From Sediminibacterium sp. (lineage in GTDB: Bacteria > Bacteroidota > Bacteroidia > Chitinophagales > Chitinophagaceae), in NCBI GenBank assembly GCA_017987615.1, contig JAGNTI010000055.1, positions 1 through 8,173 of the forward strand: 8,173 nucleotides of DNA, in the 5' to 3' direction. A program made the translations under genes and the position numbers. Shown in pieces: positions 7,084 to 8,173 of the stretch (position 1 is its first letter; each line of letters opens with the position of its first letter). Under the pieces are notes generated by a model. The model was not told the DNA's origin. It saw only the letters and a list, made by a program, of their open reading frames with translations, and searched no databases.

Positions 7084-8028
7084 ATGTCTATACCAGTAGT
7101 TGATTTAGCAGATTTTTTAAGTGGCGATGCTGCTAAAAAAGCCTCTTTTGTAAAAGCACTTGGTGAAGCCTATGAAACAGTTGGTTTTGTAGCAGTAAAA
7201 AACCATGGAATTCCAGACGCGTTAATTACTGCACAATACGATCAGGTGCAGCAGTTTTTTTCGTTACCCCTAGAAAAAAAAATAACCTATCAAATAGATG
7301 GACTTGCGGGTCAGCGAGGGTATACAAGTTTTGGGACAGAACACGCCAAAGGGAGTGAAGCGCCGGATTTAAAAGAGTTTTTTCAATACGGGCAAACGGT
7401 GCCTGCAAGTCATCCATTAAAATGGGAATATCCAGACAATGTGGTTGTAGCAGAAATTCCTTCACTCAATCATACTTTACTCGAAGCATATCGAAATTTT
7501 GAAAAAAGTGGGAAAGCATTATTACAAGCCATTGCTATTTATTTAGATCTTGACGAGTATTTTTTTGATGCACATATCGAAGAGGGTAATTCAATTTTAC
7601 GTTGTATTCATTATCCACCCATTACACAGGAACCTAAATCTGCCATACGCGCGGAGCAGCACGAAGACATTAATTTAATTACGTTACTAGTAGGCGCTTC
7701 TGCAGACGGATTACAAATTTTAACAAAAGCGGGTGACTGGGTTGGTGTCACTTCACTTCCAGAACAAATTGTGGTGAATGTTGGAGACATGTTGCAAAGG
7801 CTCACCAATAATAAATTAAAAAGCACCACACATAGAGTGGTGAATCCGCCAAAAGAGCACTGGCATACTAGTCGTTTTTCGATGCCATTTTTTTTGCATC
7901 CAAAAAGTGAAATGAGTTTAGCTTGTTTAGAAAGTTGTATTGATGATGCAAATCCAAAAGCATATCCTAATGCAACTGCAGGTGAATATTTAGATGAAAG
8001 GCTTCGCGAAATTGGATTAAAAAAATAA
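7084..8028 (+). CDS. Isopenicillin N synthase-family Fe(II)/2-oxoglutarate-type oxygenase
   Basis: A non-haem iron oxygenase of 314 residues, close to the usual family length. The N-terminal half matches the DIOX_N domain: [10 protein letters not shown] near the start and [12 protein letters not shown] at 33-44. The double-stranded beta-helix core has the iron triad H193-x-D195 in [12 protein letters not shown] and H250 in STTHRVVN, plus the RxS co-substrate motif R264/S266 in SRFSMPFF. Members hydroxylate, desaturate or cyclise small molecules with O2, usually using 2-oxoglutarate; the substrate here cannot be read from sequence. The open frame reaches back to ATG 7018, adding 22 residues, but that stretch covers the divergent promoter region and family members begin close to the IPVVDL strand, so ATG 7084 is chosen. 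An A9 run at 7274-7282 is in frame here. The next gene starts 2 nt after the stop, so the two are probably co-transcribed. True penicillin synthesis is not implied. Confidence 0.9.
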   Translation: MSIPVVDLADFLSGDAAKKASFVKALGEAYETVGFVAVKNHGIPDALITAQYDQVQQFFSLPLEKKITYQIDGLAGQRGYTSFGTEHAKGSEAPDLKEFFQYGQTVPASHPLKWEYPDNVVVAEIPSLNHTLLEAYRNFEKSGKALLQAIAIYLDLDEYFFDAHIEEGNSILRCIHYPPITQEPKSAIRAEQHEDINLITLLVGASADGLQILTKAGDWVGVTSLPEQIVVNVGDMLQRLTNNKLKSTTHRVVNPPKEHWHTSRFSMPFFLHPKSEMSLACLESCIDDANPKAYPNATAGEYLDERLREIGLKK

Positions 8029-8030
8029 CC

Positions 8031-8173
8031 TTGGCATTAATTCGTCATATACCATTTTTACGCGCTGTTATTTGGCATAGCTTAACTGCTTTTGGTGGTC
8101 CGCAAGGCCACCTGGGTATGATGATGAAAACTTTTGTGCATCGCCGCAAAGATGTTACAGAAGCTGAATTACT
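8031..8173 (+). CDS. chrA: Chromate transporter (ChrA/CHR family), N-terminal fragment; 3' end outside window
   Basis: The frame is open from 8031 to the window edge (47 codons). It encodes a short polar start ([15 protein letters not shown]), then [20 protein letters not shown] and [12 protein letters not shown]. The FGGPQGH motif and the following F-V-x-R-R-x-x-V-x-E-x-E-L pattern are the opening of the CHR-domain transporters, inner-membrane proteins linked to chromate efflux. Many are annotated only by family, so chromate as the real substrate is uncertain. No in-frame ATG lies between the upstream stop at 7995-7997 and the conserved motif. The TTG at 8031-8033, 2 nt after the oxygenase stop, is the best start and suggests translational coupling. 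The first ATG (8118) would cut into the conserved motif. Confidence 0.78.
   Translation, partial: MALIRHIPFLRAVIWHSLTAFGGPQGHLGMMMKTFVHRRKDVTEAEL

Noticed and set aside
7274..7282. A9 run in the oxygenase gene as a phase-variation or slippage site
   Set aside because: It is simply GAA AAA AAA ATA coding for EKKI in an A-rich genome. The frame is intact, and similar A/T runs of 7-8 bases occur in neighbouring genes.
7084..8028. Possible antibiotic (penicillin) biosynthesis based on the isopenicillin N synthase family name
   Set aside because: The family is broad, no ACV synthetase or other beta-lactam gene is present, and the motifs indicate only a generic Fe(II) oxygenase.
1..8173. Mobile element, phage, CRISPR, tRNA or rRNA content
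   Set aside because: I saw no transposase, integrase, terminal inverted repeats, spaced direct repeats or RNA gene signatures on either strand. Base composition looks even throughout by eye.

Overview
The window looks like a compact, AT-rich piece of a Bacteroidota chromosome. The evidence is a C-terminal type IX secretion (T9SS type B, CHU_C / gliding motility-associated) sorting domain at the left edge, two perfect TAnnTTTG promoter boxes of the Bacteroidota sigma type, starts with no clear Shine-Dalgarno sequence, and protein families with a Bacteroidota flavour (DUF3089 lipoprotein, long RecQ with a C-terminal extension, 357-residue KAS III-like enzyme). I cannot place it below phylum with confidence; a flavobacterial or related lineage is my guess.

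Layout. Positions 1-357 (+) hold the tail of a secreted or surface protein. Positions 358-3492 (-) are a tight three-gene operon read right to left: kdsD (arabinose-5-phosphate isomerase), manC (mannose-1-phosphate guanylyltransferase, 2 nt behind) and a KAS III-like ketoacyl synthase (16 nt behind). A divergent promoter region (3493-3638) separates it from recQ (3639-5942, +). recQ runs tail to tail into a DUF3089 lipoprotein gene (5939-6994, -). A second short divergent region (6995-7083) leads to an isopenicillin N synthase-family Fe(II) oxygenase (7084-8028, +). Two bases later begins the 5' end of a chromate-transporter-family gene (8031 to the window edge, +), apparently with a TTG start.

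How the genes fit together. kdsD supplies arabinose 5-phosphate for Kdo, and manC supplies GDP-mannose, so the operon serves cell-surface glycan synthesis; the KAS III-like enzyme may provide an acyl or lipid part of the same envelope material, but that is inference. RecQ is a DNA repair helicase with no functional tie to its neighbours. The lipoprotein, oxygenase and transporter have no obvious common pathway.

No RNA genes, mobile elements, CRISPR arrays, long repeats or hairpin terminators were seen, and no stretch over 300 bases lacks a gene. I found no convincing new biological system. The most useful observations are start-codon corrections: two minus-strand genes sit 6-8 nt behind perfect promoter boxes and are probably leaderless, so their longest reading frames run back into the promoter. 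The gene junctions are also extremely tight, including one pair of convergent genes whose stop codons overlap.
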